DNA of 64,000 bases from CAUVKI01 sp963552605 (GTDB lineage Bacteria > Bacillota > Clostridia > Tissierellales > Peptoniphilaceae): positions 1 through 64,000 of the forward strand of contig CAUVKI010000005.1 of the NCBI GenBank assembly GCA_963552605.1, in the 5' to 3' direction. The position numbers and the translations under genes were made by a program. How positions within the stretch are numbered: position 1 is the stretch's first letter; every line of letters begins with the position of its first letter. Under the pieces are notes generated by a model that made no database searches, was not told the DNA's origin, and worked only from the letters and a program-made list of their open reading frames with translations. Shown here in pieces: positions 54,322 through 64,000 of this stretch.

Positions 54322-57300
54322 ATGCGTAAAAAAATTATCAGTTGGATCTTGTTGATTGCAATTTTTTTGGGGAGTTTTCCCTCTTACGCGAAAATTGAAG
54401 TCAGAGGAGGAAACTATGTGAGCGAAAAGGATCTTTTGGAGGGAACTTATCCTTCAAAAAATCAGGCGGATATTGAGCTCCGTCCTATAATAACTCTTTC
54501 GCTCAAAAAGCCCTATGTTCTTTCGGACAGGCTGTCCAATAATGACGGAAAAAAGCCGGATACGGAAAAAGTGCTTGAGGAATTTAAAGCGAATACTTTT
54601 CTGGATAAAAAAAATATTGGAGAATACTTTGATGAAGAGGGATTGAAAAGGGGAGTGCGTCTGGTTGACGGCAGCAGGGAGATTGTGTTGGACTTTAGGT
54701 ATGCAAAATCTTCTCTGCTTCAAAACAAAGACTATGCCTTGGAAATTTCTATGAATTGCCTTAATCTCAAAAATGAGGAAACCCGAACCGATTTGGTGAA
54801 TTATATTCTTGCCTCGACATATACCAATCGCAGCAAGATTTCCATAAATTTCAAAACCGGAATGAGAAGTGAATTGTCGCCGAAAGTCAGTGTGAAAGCG
54901 GACGGGAAAGAAATTTTTGCGGGAGATAAGGGAATTAACCCCGCAGTGAAAGAAATCGAAGCGAATGTGAATAACCCCGAGTTTTATATAAACCCGTCCT
55001 ATCTGAACGGCGAAAAGGTCTTAGGAGTCAAGCTTTTTTACAAACAGGACGGTGTTGAAAAAGAACTTACCAAGGCAAAGTTCTATTGCGAAAAGAGCGG
55101 AGATATTCCCAAAAAAGTGAAGATTCAAATTAACGGGGGCGGTGCGGACTCCGAGCAGCTTATGGAGAACACGCACTATTATATAAATTTCCCAAAAGAT
55201 TTCTTTCAGGAAAAGGGAGGGGATCGTTCAAAGGAAGTTAAGTTTAATTTTGCCACCGGTTCTTATGATGGTGTTGTGAAAGACATAATTATCCCTAAAG
55301 AACGGGTTAAAGGGCAGCTGATTGATTTTGAAAAAGACGAGATTACGCTCTTTTTCCTTGACGAAATCGTTCTCAATCCTTCTGCAGTTCTGAAGCCTGA
55401 ATATTATTTTTCGGTTGAAGAAAATCCTGTAGACGGAGGCAGCGGAAATAAGATTGATGTCAACAGATTTTCATTTTCCGCAATTGGAAATAAACTCATC
55501 ATAAAAAAGAAAGCAAATGTCGGAGGAAGCACCTCGCCGGACATAGACTTAAACGACACCAAATCATATAAGATAAGCATTGAACCGAATGCCGTATATC
55601 TTCTTTCTTCTGCGGAGTATGAGAAATATGACGGACTGAAGATTTATAACGGCTATGTGGAAGAAACTTGTAAAAACAAAAATTACATCTTGGAAGTATT
55701 GGCGGATTGGACAAAGAGAGCTGACCCGAAGCTTTCGGATTTATCGGATCTTTCCAAAGTGAAAGATATTGATAGAAATGCTCCGCATTACCCCTTGACT
55801 GAGTGGCCCAAAGTCTTATATGACAGCAAGGGGAATGTGAGTATAGAGTTTGGAGAGAGACGGCTCACCAGAAATCCTATGATTAAAATAAGATTTTCAA
55901 AGCCCGTAAAAGTCAGGGATTTGTCGAAAATAAAGCTTACTTCCGATGCGGAAACCTTTGCCTTGGATAAGGCAAAATCCGTATTTGCGGAGGGAGATTC
56001 CCTATATTTCGATTTGGGGAATTTGCAAAAGGGAAGCAATCTTTTGAGATTCGACACTGCATATAAGGTTATGATTGAAGAAGGAGCTTTGGAGCATAGC
56101 GGTAATGATTATTCAATAACCAATCCTCAAATAAAGCTAAGCTTCATAACGAGCAGGGAAACTATAGGTTTTAAGCGTCATTGGTCGAGCATTGTTGAAA
56201 AGACTCTTTCAAAATCGATGGACGATCTCACAAAGGTTTGCGACAGTGAAAACCCCGATTCTTCCGGACTTGAGTGGAAACGAACCCAACTTAAACCGGA
56301 CGGCAGGATTTATCTCACCTTTTATGACAACGAAGATAGAAAAGACGACCAGATAAAAGATTTTCTAAAAATCGCAGTTTCGAAAGAGGGGGATCTTTCA
56401 AAATATTTCCGTCTCTACAAAATCCCCAAAGCTGTTAAAAAGATGCAATACGACTCAAACGGCTATTCCGAAAATTCCGACCTGCTGATTGAGTACGATT
56501 CAAACGGCAATTCCGTGGGCGGAGCTGAAGAAGAAGTGCCGATAGAGTCCGTAGAATTGAAAGATAATGCGATTGCGATTAAACCCAAGCATAATCTGCT
56601 TCCGTATAATGCGTATAGAATAAGACTTGACGACCTTTCATTGATCAGAGTGGGAAGCAATGACACCAAAGAAGAGTCGGAACCTTTTCGCACTCTTTCA
56701 GAGCCTATAAACGATATTATCTGGACAGCGGCGGACGGAACGGTTAAATCTCTCTCTCCCGTGAGGATTTCAGATGAAAAGGAGATTAAAAACGAAAAAT
56801 CACCTCTTGGGTCTGAAAGCACGGAGGGCGAAAGTTTTTCGTATGCGGAGGAATTGTCAAGCGGGAAAGATACGGCGTTTGTGTTGGGAGGAACTCGTAA
56901 GTATTCGCCGTCTTCACCTATTAGGATTCCTATGAATGACAGAATTGTTATCAATCCTTGTTTGATGGACAGGGAATGGACTGAGCTGTTCGTCCTCGAG
57001 TACGGATATTACACCGTAAAGGATAATGAAACGACCAACCCCTATGGAAAGAAGAGCGGGAGAAACGAATTTATAGCTCAAGGCACAATTCCCATTTCAA
57101 AAATCGGAATAGAAGAAAGAGTAGTCGGAAACGGTAAAGAGAAACGCTCTACCCTTATTGTCTATCCGTCCGGTACTTTGAAATCGGGTATGGATCATAG
57201 GCTCAGATTGAAACTCTACAACCCCAAAGAGGACAAAAAGAGAAATTTGAAATCCGATAAACTCCAATCTCCGATTAAGTCAAGGGCGGGTGCCGAAATG

Positions 57301-59877
57301 ACGGGAAAGGACGGAAAAATAAGCGAGTGGACATTTTATTTCTCCGTAGAAGGCAGCAAGCAGTCTCAAGACGGTGCGGGAATTTATGAATTTGAGTTGA
57401 GATTTCCTGACAGGTCGGGGAGATACAATGAAGAATATCAGGGAAAAATCCTCTACAAAAATAAAAAGCTCTATTATTACGGAGAGCTTAGAGAATTGTT
57501 GAAAATTGTGGAAGACAGCCGAACGGAAGCTGTAAATAAGGGTGAGTATTACTTTAAACTTCCAAAGGTTAAAATATACGGCTTTAATTTCACGGAGAAC
57601 ATAGATAAGCTTGAGCTTGTCGGAGATAACGGAAAGACTATAACCATAGATAACGGCAAGAAAGTTAATGTGCATACCGAAAGCGGTGAAAAGCTAAGTG
57701 TTAATCCTTTGAAATTCGATAACACTTCAATGATTGAGGGCTATATTCCCATCGAAGCTTTAAGACAGATGATTTGGGAAGAGGGAGAAAACTTTGCAAG
57801 AAAGAATATGCAGGGCATTTATGATGTCAAGGTATCGTTTAGAAATTCAGGAACGGCAACGGGAAAATCCTCTCCCGAAAAATTTTTCTTCGGTATAGTT
57901 GACCGTCCGTATGCGATTGACTCCTATCCCAAGAGCGGTGCACAGTATTTGGACGTGGAAACGATGAAACCCGGTAAAGCCACAAGCGTTTACATTCTCA
58001 ATCAAAAGGACAGAACCGGTGTGGATTCGGGTCTGTCAAATGCACTTAGGGATATTCTTTCGAAATTTTCCGAAAGAATTGTTGAGGCTTATAACAACTA
58101 TGTGGAGGAATATAACTCTTCAAACAGCGACAAGCTCAGCACTACAACCGGCAGAGCATATTTGGATTTTTTGGTTAAGGAATTGCTTGGCGTTTCAAAG
58201 AGCAGTTCAAAGATAAACACTCTTAAAGATATTTTAAATACTCCCTACACCGCGGAAAATGTCAGAGGAGTTGAGGGAAAGATTGCTTCTCTCATAGATA
58301 CCGACAATTCCATAACCGACAGAGATAAGCTGATTGAAGAAAGGCTCAGGGCAAGAGATAAAAACGAAAGAGAGAAGAAATTTTTCTATTTCTATAAGTT
58401 TTCAAAGCAGGAGCAAAGAGAGGATCATAATTCGTTCTCGGAGCTTTTTAAACTTCTCGAAAACTATCAGACTCTGAATACGGGAGGAGTTCTTAAAAAA
58501 GATAAGGAAACTTCGGAAGAAAAGAAATCCGATGTTGCGGGAAATCTTCCGCAGGATACCTATTTTATACAACTTAAGTATAAAGATTTTCTAAATACCA
58601 TAGCGGCTGTGGATAAGGCAATCGAGGGAGTTGTGATGTATGACAAAAAAGATCAGTCAAAGACCAATATGGTTGATACTTCCTCTTCGGTTCACTTGGA
58701 AAAGGGTTCGGACGGCAATGTCGTGTTTTGGGTACCGTTAAGCGGAAAACCCGAAGCCGGCAAGACCTATGAAGTCGTGGTGGAAGAAAACAAGCTTTCA
58801 GAATACAGACTCGATGGAAAGCACGGAATGCCCGAAAGATACAGCAGACTCGGAAATTATAAGACGGTATTTGAATTTAGCACGAATATAATTCCGAAGC
58901 ACGAAAGATTATATGAGGGTTCGGTGCCGGAAGATTATAATCCCGCATATCCGATTGCAATGGATATGGACGTGAAAGAACTTGAGAGGAAGCATTGGAA
59001 GATATTCGACACCACATCGGTTTATTTCAGAGATGTTTTGGGGAGAATTTTTGTCCCCGACAGGATCGTTATAAGAAAGAGTGATGAAGATAAAGATGCG
59101 TTGGTAAGGCTCTATATATTCCTTCCTGCCAATCCGAGACTTCAAAAGGGACTATATGACATCATCCTTTCAAATACCAAGCTGAAAAAAAGCGAATATT
59201 CCGAAGAATTGGTGTATGGAGTATTCTCAGTGGTTCCGAGGGGGGAAATTCCTCCAAATGAAGTCTTTTGGTTCAAACGAAAAGACGATAAGCTTGAGGT
59301 GGAGAAGTTAAAGAATAAGAGTGATGACACCGTAAGGGTCATCAAGCCCGACTCTCTTGATAAAGAGGGAGTGAAAACCTCCTATGATAATTTTGAAATA
59401 GATTTGGAGAAACTTACAGGCTCAAGTTCTCAAAAGAGGTTGGTTGAGTTTCCTTCGGGACAATATCAAAAGCTTACCGTCTCGTCCAAGGAGGGCAGGG
59501 CGGAATTTTCCTCCGTATCAAAAAATTCCCTAAAGAAAGTGTGCTGCAATCTGGAGTCAAGGTTAAAGGATAAGACAAGTCTTTTCCTCTATATAGGAGA
59601 AGTGTCTCAAGGGGAACAGTTGCACTTGAAGAAGAAACTTAAAGGAAATACGATCAAATCCAAATTTTTCTCCATTTCCGATGAAAATTTTGATTTTGAG
59701 CTTTTGACGGTTTCTCTGAAATATTCAGGCGAAGCGGACGAAAAATATAAGATTTATCGTTACGATGAGGAAGAAAGAATTTTTAAGGCTCTTGAAACAA
59801 AACTTGATTCACTTACTAAGAGAGCCGTTGCTCTCTCGGATAAGGGAGGCATATTTGTGGTGGTAAAAGAGAGGTAG
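54322..59877 (+). CDS. Very large secreted protein with SbsA-type Ig-like regions, unknown function
   Basis: The 1851-residue exported protein starts at ATG 54322 behind GGGAGG; an upstream in-frame codon at 54268 covers the promoter and is rejected. Its signal peptide is KKIISWILLIAIFLGSFPSYA. Several segments resemble SbsA/Big_5 Ig-like domains, the clearest near residues 515-615 (PMIKIRFSKPVKVRDLSK, then FDTAYKVMIEEGAL and IKLSFITS). A charged helical region spans roughly 1240-1400. The C-terminus (YRYDEEERIFKALETKLDS, then FVVV) is like the closing domain of other surface proteins. No enzyme or anchor motif is seen. It is followed after three bases by the IPT/TIG gene, so the two probably form one surface system. 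Confidence 0.8.
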   Translation: MRKKIISWILLIAIFLGSFPSYAKIEVRGGNYVSEKDLLEGTYPSKNQADIELRPIITLSLKKPYVLSDRLSNNDGKKPDTEKVLEEFKANTFLDKKNIGEYFDEEGLKRGVRLVDGSREIVLDFRYAKSSLLQNKDYALEISMNCLNLKNEETRTDLVNYILASTYTNRSKISINFKTGMRSELSPKVSVKADGKEIFAGDKGINPAVKEIEANVNNPEFYINPSYLNGEKVLGVKLFYKQDGVEKELTKAKFYCEKSGDIPKKVKIQINGGGADSEQLMENTHYYINFPKDFFQEKGGDRSKEVKFNFATGSYDGVVKDIIIPKERVKGQLIDFEKDEITLFFLDEIVLNPSAVLKPEYYFSVEENPVDGGSGNKIDVNRFSFSAIGNKLIIKKKANVGGSTSPDIDLNDTKSYKISIEPNAVYLLSSAEYEKYDGLKIYNGYVEETCKNKNYILEVLADWTKRADPKLSDLSDLSKVKDIDRNAPHYPLTEWPKVLYDSKGNVSIEFGERRLTRNPMIKIRFSKPVKVRDLSKIKLTSDAETFALDKAKSVFAEGDSLYFDLGNLQKGSNLLRFDTAYKVMIEEGALEHSGNDYSITNPQIKLSFITSRETIGFKRHWSSIVEKTLSKSMDDLTKVCDSENPDSSGLEWKRTQLKPDGRIYLTFYDNEDRKDDQIKDFLKIAVSKEGDLSKYFRLYKIPKAVKKMQYDSNGYSENSDLLIEYDSNGNSVGGAEEEVPIESVELKDNAIAIKPKHNLLPYNAYRIRLDDLSLIRVGSNDTKEESEPFRTLSEPINDIIWTAADGTVKSLSPVRISDEKEIKNEKSPLGSESTEGESFSYAEELSSGKDTAFVLGGTRKYSPSSPIRIPMNDRIVINPCLMDREWTELFVLEYGYYTVKDNETTNPYGKKSGRNEFIAQGTIPISKIGIEERVVGNGKEKRSTLIVYPSGTLKSGMDHRLRLKLYNPKEDKKRNLKSDKLQSPIKSRAGAEMTGKDGKISEWTFYFSVEGSKQSQDGAGIYEFELRFPDRSGRYNEEYQGKILYKNKKLYYYGELRELLKIVEDSRTEAVNKGEYYFKLPKVKIYGFNFTENIDKLELVGDNGKTITIDNGKKVNVHTESGEKLSVNPLKFDNTSMIEGYIPIEALRQMIWEEGENFARKNMQGIYDVKVSFRNSGTATGKSSPEKFFFGIVDRPYAIDSYPKSGAQYLDVETMKPGKATSVYILNQKDRTGVDSGLSNALRDILSKFSERIVEAYNNYVEEYNSSNSDKLSTTTGRAYLDFLVKELLGVSKSSSKINTLKDILNTPYTAENVRGVEGKIASLIDTDNSITDRDKLIEERLRARDKNEREKKFFYFYKFSKQEQREDHNSFSELFKLLENYQTLNTGGVLKKDKETSEEKKSDVAGNLPQDTYFIQLKYKDFLNTIAAVDKAIEGVVMYDKKDQSKTNMVDTSSSVHLEKGSDGNVVFWVPLSGKPEAGKTYEVVVEENKLSEYRLDGKHGMPERYSRLGNYKTVFEFSTNIIPKHERLYEGSVPEDYNPAYPIAMDMDVKELERKHWKIFDTTSVYFRDVLGRIFVPDRIVIRKSDEDKDALVRLYIFLPANPRLQKGLYDIILSNTKLKKSEYSEELVYGVFSVVPRGEIPPNEVFWFKRKDDKLEVEKLKNKSDDTVRVIKPDSLDKEGVKTSYDNFEIDLEKLTGSSSQKRLVEFPSGQYQKLTVSSKEGRAEFSSVSKNSLKKVCCNLESRLKDKTSLFLYIGEVSQGEQLHLKKKLKGNTIKSKFFSISDENFDFELLTVSLKYSGEADEKYKIYRYDEEERIFKALETKLDSLTKRAVALSDKGGIFVVVKER

Positions 59878-59880
59878 AAG

Positions 59881-62800
59881 ATGAGAAGATTTATTGCAAT
59901 ACTTTTGGCAGCTTTCGTTTTGGTAATGAGCCTGCCTTTGGAGCTGGCGGCGGCTCCGGGAGATGTTGATCTGAAAACGGTTCAGATTACCAAAACCTAT
60001 CGCAGAGAAGGGGGAAGTGCCGTACTTGACAAAGTGGTGCTAAACGCCACGGGTGATAACTTGGATAAGGCGACTTTCCGCTTGGAGAAGAAAGACGGCA
60101 GCACACAGATAATTGACTTAAAACCGAAACCCGGCTCGACATTTGCGGAAACCGTGCTTTCCGGAGAAGATGTGAAAAATCTTGTGGGAAACACCTTGAA
60201 GATTTCAGGGCAGGGAATGGCGGAGATTTCTTATGATCTTACAACAAATCTTCCCCGCTTTGAATATCCCACAAAACCCTTTAAGAAAACCGATGAGGTC
60301 GTTTTGACGGGTTCAAACTATTTGAAAGTGAAAAACGGAATCACCGAGGGAATTTTTTTCAAATCGGATTCCAATGTTCCCATACTACCTGCGTCCGTAA
60401 AAAGCGACACCGAGATTAAGCAACATATAGGAAATAATATCCAAGGATCAGTGGGAGTGTCCTTTAAAAATAAAGCTACGGTGGGAACGGTAAAAATCAC
60501 CTCCGAGCATCGTTATCCGGACTCGGTGACGGTCATTGCCGATTTGAAAGTCTCCAATGTGAGGTTTTTTCCCAACAGAGGACCTGTTCAAACCAAGGTG
60601 ACACTGGCAGGGAAGCTGATGGATGAAAAATCCATAAGCATATTTTTCATTCCCAAAACGGCAGATATTTATAATTTTTCGGCGTACAACCTAAAAAATA
60701 TGGTAAAGCCCTCGGACGAACAATATTCACCGAATTATCAGGGGACGGGCGAGGACAGATTTTTCATAAAAGTTCCTCAAGGCATAGATCCGGGGCATTA
60801 TAATGTCGTGCTTACCAATGAAGTGACGGATAAACCGTCCGAGCAGATTAACAGTTTGTTTTTGGTTGAAACGGAATATGTTGCTCCGATAGGAGACAGT
60901 CCTGCCGACTTTTATGTCACAAACACCCCGTTTGCGGAAATCGTAAATATGGATCCTCTTGAGGGTGCTGCGGGAACGAATGTGAAAATAGACGGAATAA
61001 ACCTGGGCTCGCTCTCCGATCAGGAATTCAAACCCACAAAAGGTTATGATATCACCATTTCGGAAGAACCTATTCCTCCCAATTCACCTGCACCCAAGCT
61101 CACGCTCGTCTATACTCCTAAAAGCGGAGGAACTCTCGGCAAGTATGATTATTTCGGAGTGAGTAAAGATATTAAATCAATAAAGCGGGAGATTACCGGA
61201 GATATAGGAGAACCCGTAAGTTTTATTTCAGGTTCCACCTTTACTCAAGCTTTGGACACTTTGCAAATAAGACTTCCCTCTCCTCACCAAGGAGATCCTT
61301 GGGCTGATGTGAATATCTACACAAAGACCAGAATCGAGTTTATGGACGGTACGTTCCTTACTCCTGAGGACACCGCAGTGATAAATCCCAAAAATGCGAA
61401 TTGGAAAAAAACCAACGGGAAATATCAATTCCACTATCTGGAAACTTTATTCACTCCGGAGATTAAGGATGGAGGAATTTTTCCTGATAAACTCCCTGTA
61501 GACGATTCCAACACACTGCTTGCAAACTTGGAAGTCTATATCACGGGAAAAAATTTCGTGAAATACCGTTATCGTGACCAAAACGGAGTGGAGAAAATAA
61601 AATATCCTTTGGTGGATTTGGGTTCTCAGTTCATAGTCAATAAAAACCTTGAAGGCGCTCCTCCCGCTCACACATGGAAGGATTCTTTTATAGAAGTCTA
61701 TAATAAAGGACGGGTGGTTTCCGGAAATCAGGGTGATCAGGAAGGAGATACGATTAAGATAACAATTCCTCAAGGCGTATCCGTCGATCCTAATCAGATT
61801 AACAATCCCTCCACAGTGGCAACGGTAAAAAACCCCATTAAAAATGCAGACCCGATTATAGATAATGACCAGAATTTTTTCGGAAATGCACAGCACCGTA
61901 TCACTTTCATAAGAGTGTCGGGAAATGAAAGACCTGAGATTACTGAAATTCAGCCTTCGCCCATAGTGCCTGCAAATGAAGTCACAAAAGATTTAAAGGC
62001 AATCGGAAAAAACTTTGATTTGGACTGCGAGTTATACATTGAAGGAAAAAAAGTAAACGATGCAAAGAGAGATCCCGTAAACAATATAATCACCTTCAGC
62101 GCACCTGCAAAACCCGTGGGAAATTATCAGGTTGCCGTAATAAATCCGAGAAACGGAGCGGTGGGAATTTTCAATTACCTTACTTATATACAAACTTCCA
62201 CCGAGGGGCTTTCCATAACCAATTATCAGCCCCATTCCGGTAAAAAAGACGACTTAATCAATGTTACCGGTACAAGCTTCGTGCTTCCCGACCCCACCGT
62301 AAGCGATATAAACGGTTCGGGTGTTTGGAGGCTTATAGGTTCAATCATAAAACTTGATGATAAGGATATAAACGAATACACTTCCAAAGACGCTCAGGGA
62401 AATCCCAAGGCGAGTATCTTTGCTCCTGCCGAAAGCTTGGTGAAAATCGAAGGAAATTCGGTGCGTGCAACTGAAGAAGCGGCGGGAGTATTCTTGGAAA
62501 AGGGCGGAAAATATTTCATCTTAAGAACCAACTACACCACAGGTGAGACCGTCATCACCGACGGACAATCGGAAGAGTATAAGGTGACGACGTCTTCGGG
62601 CTTTAGTCAAACAGGTTCAACCCTTACAAATGACGGAAAGACTTTCAATATAATGACCGTTTATAAAAACGAGGGAGGAAAGCTCACGGGGCACAGAGTT
62701 TTTGTAAAGTCGAATTATGAGCTTACTTTTAGAGTTCCTTCGCCTCCCGAATTTCAACCGAGATTGGATAATCCCTATGATCTTACGGTTCAAAATCCCG

Positions 62801-64000
62801 ATACGAGAAAAGCAACCGTTGCCGACGGATTTACGATTCTTGCTCCGATTGTAAATCCCGAGATAACCTCGGTGAACCCGAACATAGTTTCGGAAGAGGG
62901 AGGAATACCCATTCTAATCAAGGGGAAGGACTTCATTAACTTGGGAGAGGATAAAAAATCCGTTGTCTATGTGGACGGAGTGAAAGTTCCGGCGGACAAG
63001 ACCACGGTGGGGCTGAACAATGATGAAATAAAAATCATAGTTCCCAAGTATGTGCCAAAAGGCGGAGCAAAAAGTCTTGCGGAGGAAATTAAAACCGACA
63101 GAAAACAAGTTCCGATTGTGGTGCAAAATCCCGGAGGCGGTTCCGCAAGATGGGAAGATTTCTACTATATGGTTTTGAAAAACAGACCCGTGATTGATGC
63201 GATTCAACCGAAAACCAATGAAAAAGGCACAAAGGAAGTGGATATTTTCGGAAACGGGTTTATATTCTATGAGCCTTTTACAAATAACAAAGGTGGAGAC
63301 GATTCAAAGTGGGAGCCGGGGGAAAGTTTTTCGGATTTAAACGGAAACGGCAAGTGGGACAGCTACAAAAGTTCCTCCGACCCAGATTTCATAAAAGAGC
63401 TGACAGATCTTGCAACGGAACTTGGAACTCATCCCGAAAATGAAGGAAAGAGCCAAGAAGAATTGAAAAAACTTGCATGGGATAAGTATGTTAAACCCAT
63501 ACTTCCAAAGGTATATTTCAGACCTTCGACGGGCACTGATGCAGTTGAAGCTGAAATAGTGGCCTTTTCTCCCACACAGATTACGGTGAAGCTTCCGGAG
63601 CTTCCGAGCGGAAAAGCCGTAGTTTACTTGATAAATAATAACTATGCTTCATCAAATGAGGTTGAGTTTGAATTTGTTTCAAGCGGAATTAAAATCACCG
63701 AGGTTGCTCCCCAAAGAGCGGACAAAAAGGGAGGAAAAGAGGTCAATATTATCGGAGGACCTTTTTTGGAAACTACCATCTCCGTTATCGACGGCAATAT
63801 GACAAAGCAATCCGTAAAGATGCCGTTGGTGAGGTTTGGAGATCTTTCGGATAAAAATATGTCCAACCGTTCCACCTCCATAGACGAACCCAATTCGGGA
63901 AAAGTTACGGGAACTAGGGGTATGGTCGAGGTCGGAGGGTTGACCGTGTCTTACGACTCCTCGTCCTCCCCCAAAATGAGTTTTTCCTACAAAGCAAACG
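59881..64000 (+). CDS. Very large secreted IPT/TIG-repeat protein (partial, runs off the window)
   Basis: The frame is open from ATG 59881 to the window end, at least 1373 residues. A signal peptide (RRFIAILLAAFVLVMSLPLEL plus AAA) is followed by at least six IPT/TIG-like units recognisable by PxI..V.P..G..G..V.I.G..F: around residues 354 (MDPLEGAAGTNVKIDGINLG), 686, 778, 991 (ITSVNPNIVSEEGGIPILIKG), 1103 (IDAIQPKTNEKGTKEVDIFG) and 1271. Between the last two is an acidic GESFSDLNGNGKWD loop like an EF-hand/dockerin calcium site. IPT/TIG arrays are usual in adhesins and carbohydrate-binding proteins. The C-terminal anchor, if any, lies outside the window. Confidence 0.85.
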   Translation, partial: MRRFIAILLAAFVLVMSLPLELAAAPGDVDLKTVQITKTYRREGGSAVLDKVVLNATGDNLDKATFRLEKKDGSTQIIDLKPKPGSTFAETVLSGEDVKNLVGNTLKISGQGMAEISYDLTTNLPRFEYPTKPFKKTDEVVLTGSNYLKVKNGITEGIFFKSDSNVPILPASVKSDTEIKQHIGNNIQGSVGVSFKNKATVGTVKITSEHRYPDSVTVIADLKVSNVRFFPNRGPVQTKVTLAGKLMDEKSISIFFIPKTADIYNFSAYNLKNMVKPSDEQYSPNYQGTGEDRFFIKVPQGIDPGHYNVVLTNEVTDKPSEQINSLFLVETEYVAPIGDSPADFYVTNTPFAEIVNMDPLEGAAGTNVKIDGINLGSLSDQEFKPTKGYDITISEEPIPPNSPAPKLTLVYTPKSGGTLGKYDYFGVSKDIKSIKREITGDIGEPVSFISGSTFTQALDTLQIRLPSPHQGDPWADVNIYTKTRIEFMDGTFLTPEDTAVINPKNANWKKTNGKYQFHYLETLFTPEIKDGGIFPDKLPVDDSNTLLANLEVYITGKNFVKYRYRDQNGVEKIKYPLVDLGSQFIVNKNLEGAPPAHTWKDSFIEVYNKGRVVSGNQGDQEGDTIKITIPQGVSVDPNQINNPSTVATVKNPIKNADPIIDNDQNFFGNAQHRITFIRVSGNERPEITEIQPSPIVPANEVTKDLKAIGKNFDLDCELYIEGKKVNDAKRDPVNNIITFSAPAKPVGNYQVAVINPRNGAVGIFNYLTYIQTSTEGLSITNYQPHSGKKDDLINVTGTSFVLPDPTVSDINGSGVWRLIGSIIKLDDKDINEYTSKDAQGNPKASIFAPAESLVKIEGNSVRATEEAAGVFLEKGGKYFILRTNYTTGETVITDGQSEEYKVTTSSGFSQTGSTLTNDGKTFNIMTVYKNEGGKLTGHRVFVKSNYELTFRVPSPPEFQPRLDNPYDLTVQNPDTRKATVADGFTILAPIVNPEITSVNPNIVSEEGGIPILIKGKDFINLGEDKKSVVYVDGVKVPADKTTVGLNNDEIKIIVPKYVPKGGAKSLAEEIKTDRKQVPIVVQNPGGGSARWEDFYYMVLKNRPVIDAIQPKTNEKGTKEVDIFGNGFIFYEPFTNNKGGDDSKWEPGESFSDLNGNGKWDSYKSSSDPDFIKELTDLATELGTHPENEGKSQEELKKLAWDKYVKPILPKVYFRPSTGTDAVEAEIVAFSPTQITVKLPELPSGKAVVYLINNNYASSNEVEFEFVSSGIKITEVAPQRADKKGGKEVNIIGGPFLETTISVIDGNMTKQSVKMPLVRFGDLSDKNMSNRSTSIDEPNSGKVTGTRGMVEVGGLTVSYDSSSSPKMSFSYKAN

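Noticed and set aside
1..64000. tRNA, rRNA or CRISPR loci
   Set aside because: No cloverleaf-like sequence, rRNA segment or regularly spaced short repeats were seen by eye. A covariance-model scan would be needed to exclude small RNAs.

Overview
The window reads as chromosomal DNA of a low-GC anaerobic Firmicute (Clostridia/Tissierellia-like). The grounds are inference from content: a pcrA-ligA-gatCAB block, a complete lower-glycolysis operon, a membrane pyrophosphatase of the K+-dependent sequence type, a plsX-acpP-smc-ftsY string, strong GGAGG ribosome sites, TTG/GTG starts, and many secreted proteins with copper-amine-oxidase-like, AMIN, BspA-type LRR, Ig-like and IPT/TIG domains. The species cannot be named from this sequence alone.

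Layout. 1-230 is the edge of an integrative conjugative element (CD1845-like gene). 322-4779 (minus) is a nickel/peptide-type ABC importer operon whose binding-protein gene is cut short beside that element. 4921-9040 is a rearranged accessory patch: a dead 3' fragment of an AraC regulator gene, a group II intron, a secreted protein interrupted by the intron, and the intact AraC-type regulator whose 3' end matches the dead fragment. 9360-27901 is a long plus-strand housekeeping run: metK, recD2, gap-pgk-tpiA-gpmI-eno, secG, hppA, rpmF, plsX, acpP, smc, ftsY, with two decayed small genes between operons. 28178-30776 is decayed accessory DNA: an ABC exporter, a broken radical SAM/SPASM peptide-maturase gene directly upstream of it, and an internally deleted ISAs1-type transposase. 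30864-34177 is a pair of paralogous secreted leucine-rich-repeat proteins. 34288-44321 is pcrA, ligA, gatC, gatA, gatB, a cell-wall amidase and an XTP pyrophosphatase, mostly overlapping and probably co-transcribed. 44653-64000 encodes very large secreted proteins (S8 protease, Ig-like proteins, an IPT/TIG protein running off the end) with a single-chain purL between them.

How it fits together. The gap-to-eno operon converts glyceraldehyde-3-phosphate to phosphoenolpyruvate, and the nearby pyrophosphatase would recover energy from pyrophosphate. The plsX/acpP/smc/ftsY group links phospholipid synthesis, chromosome condensation and membrane targeting. GatCAB provides Gln-tRNA (and possibly Asn-tRNA) by transamidation. 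The final 20 kb is a secretome region that probably acts at the cell surface on host or peptide substrates.

The most interesting spots are: (a) the radical SAM/SPASM maturase pseudogene, which can be read through a CAA-to-TAA change and frameshifts and whose stop overlaps the exporter start, marking a decayed RiPP-type peptide system; (b) a direct repeat of roughly 110 bp bracketing the AraC/secreted-protein/intron patch; (c) a perfect consensus promoter (TTGACA-17-TATAAT) inside a nuclease-gene remnant in front of rpmF; (d) the very large paired surface proteins at the right end.
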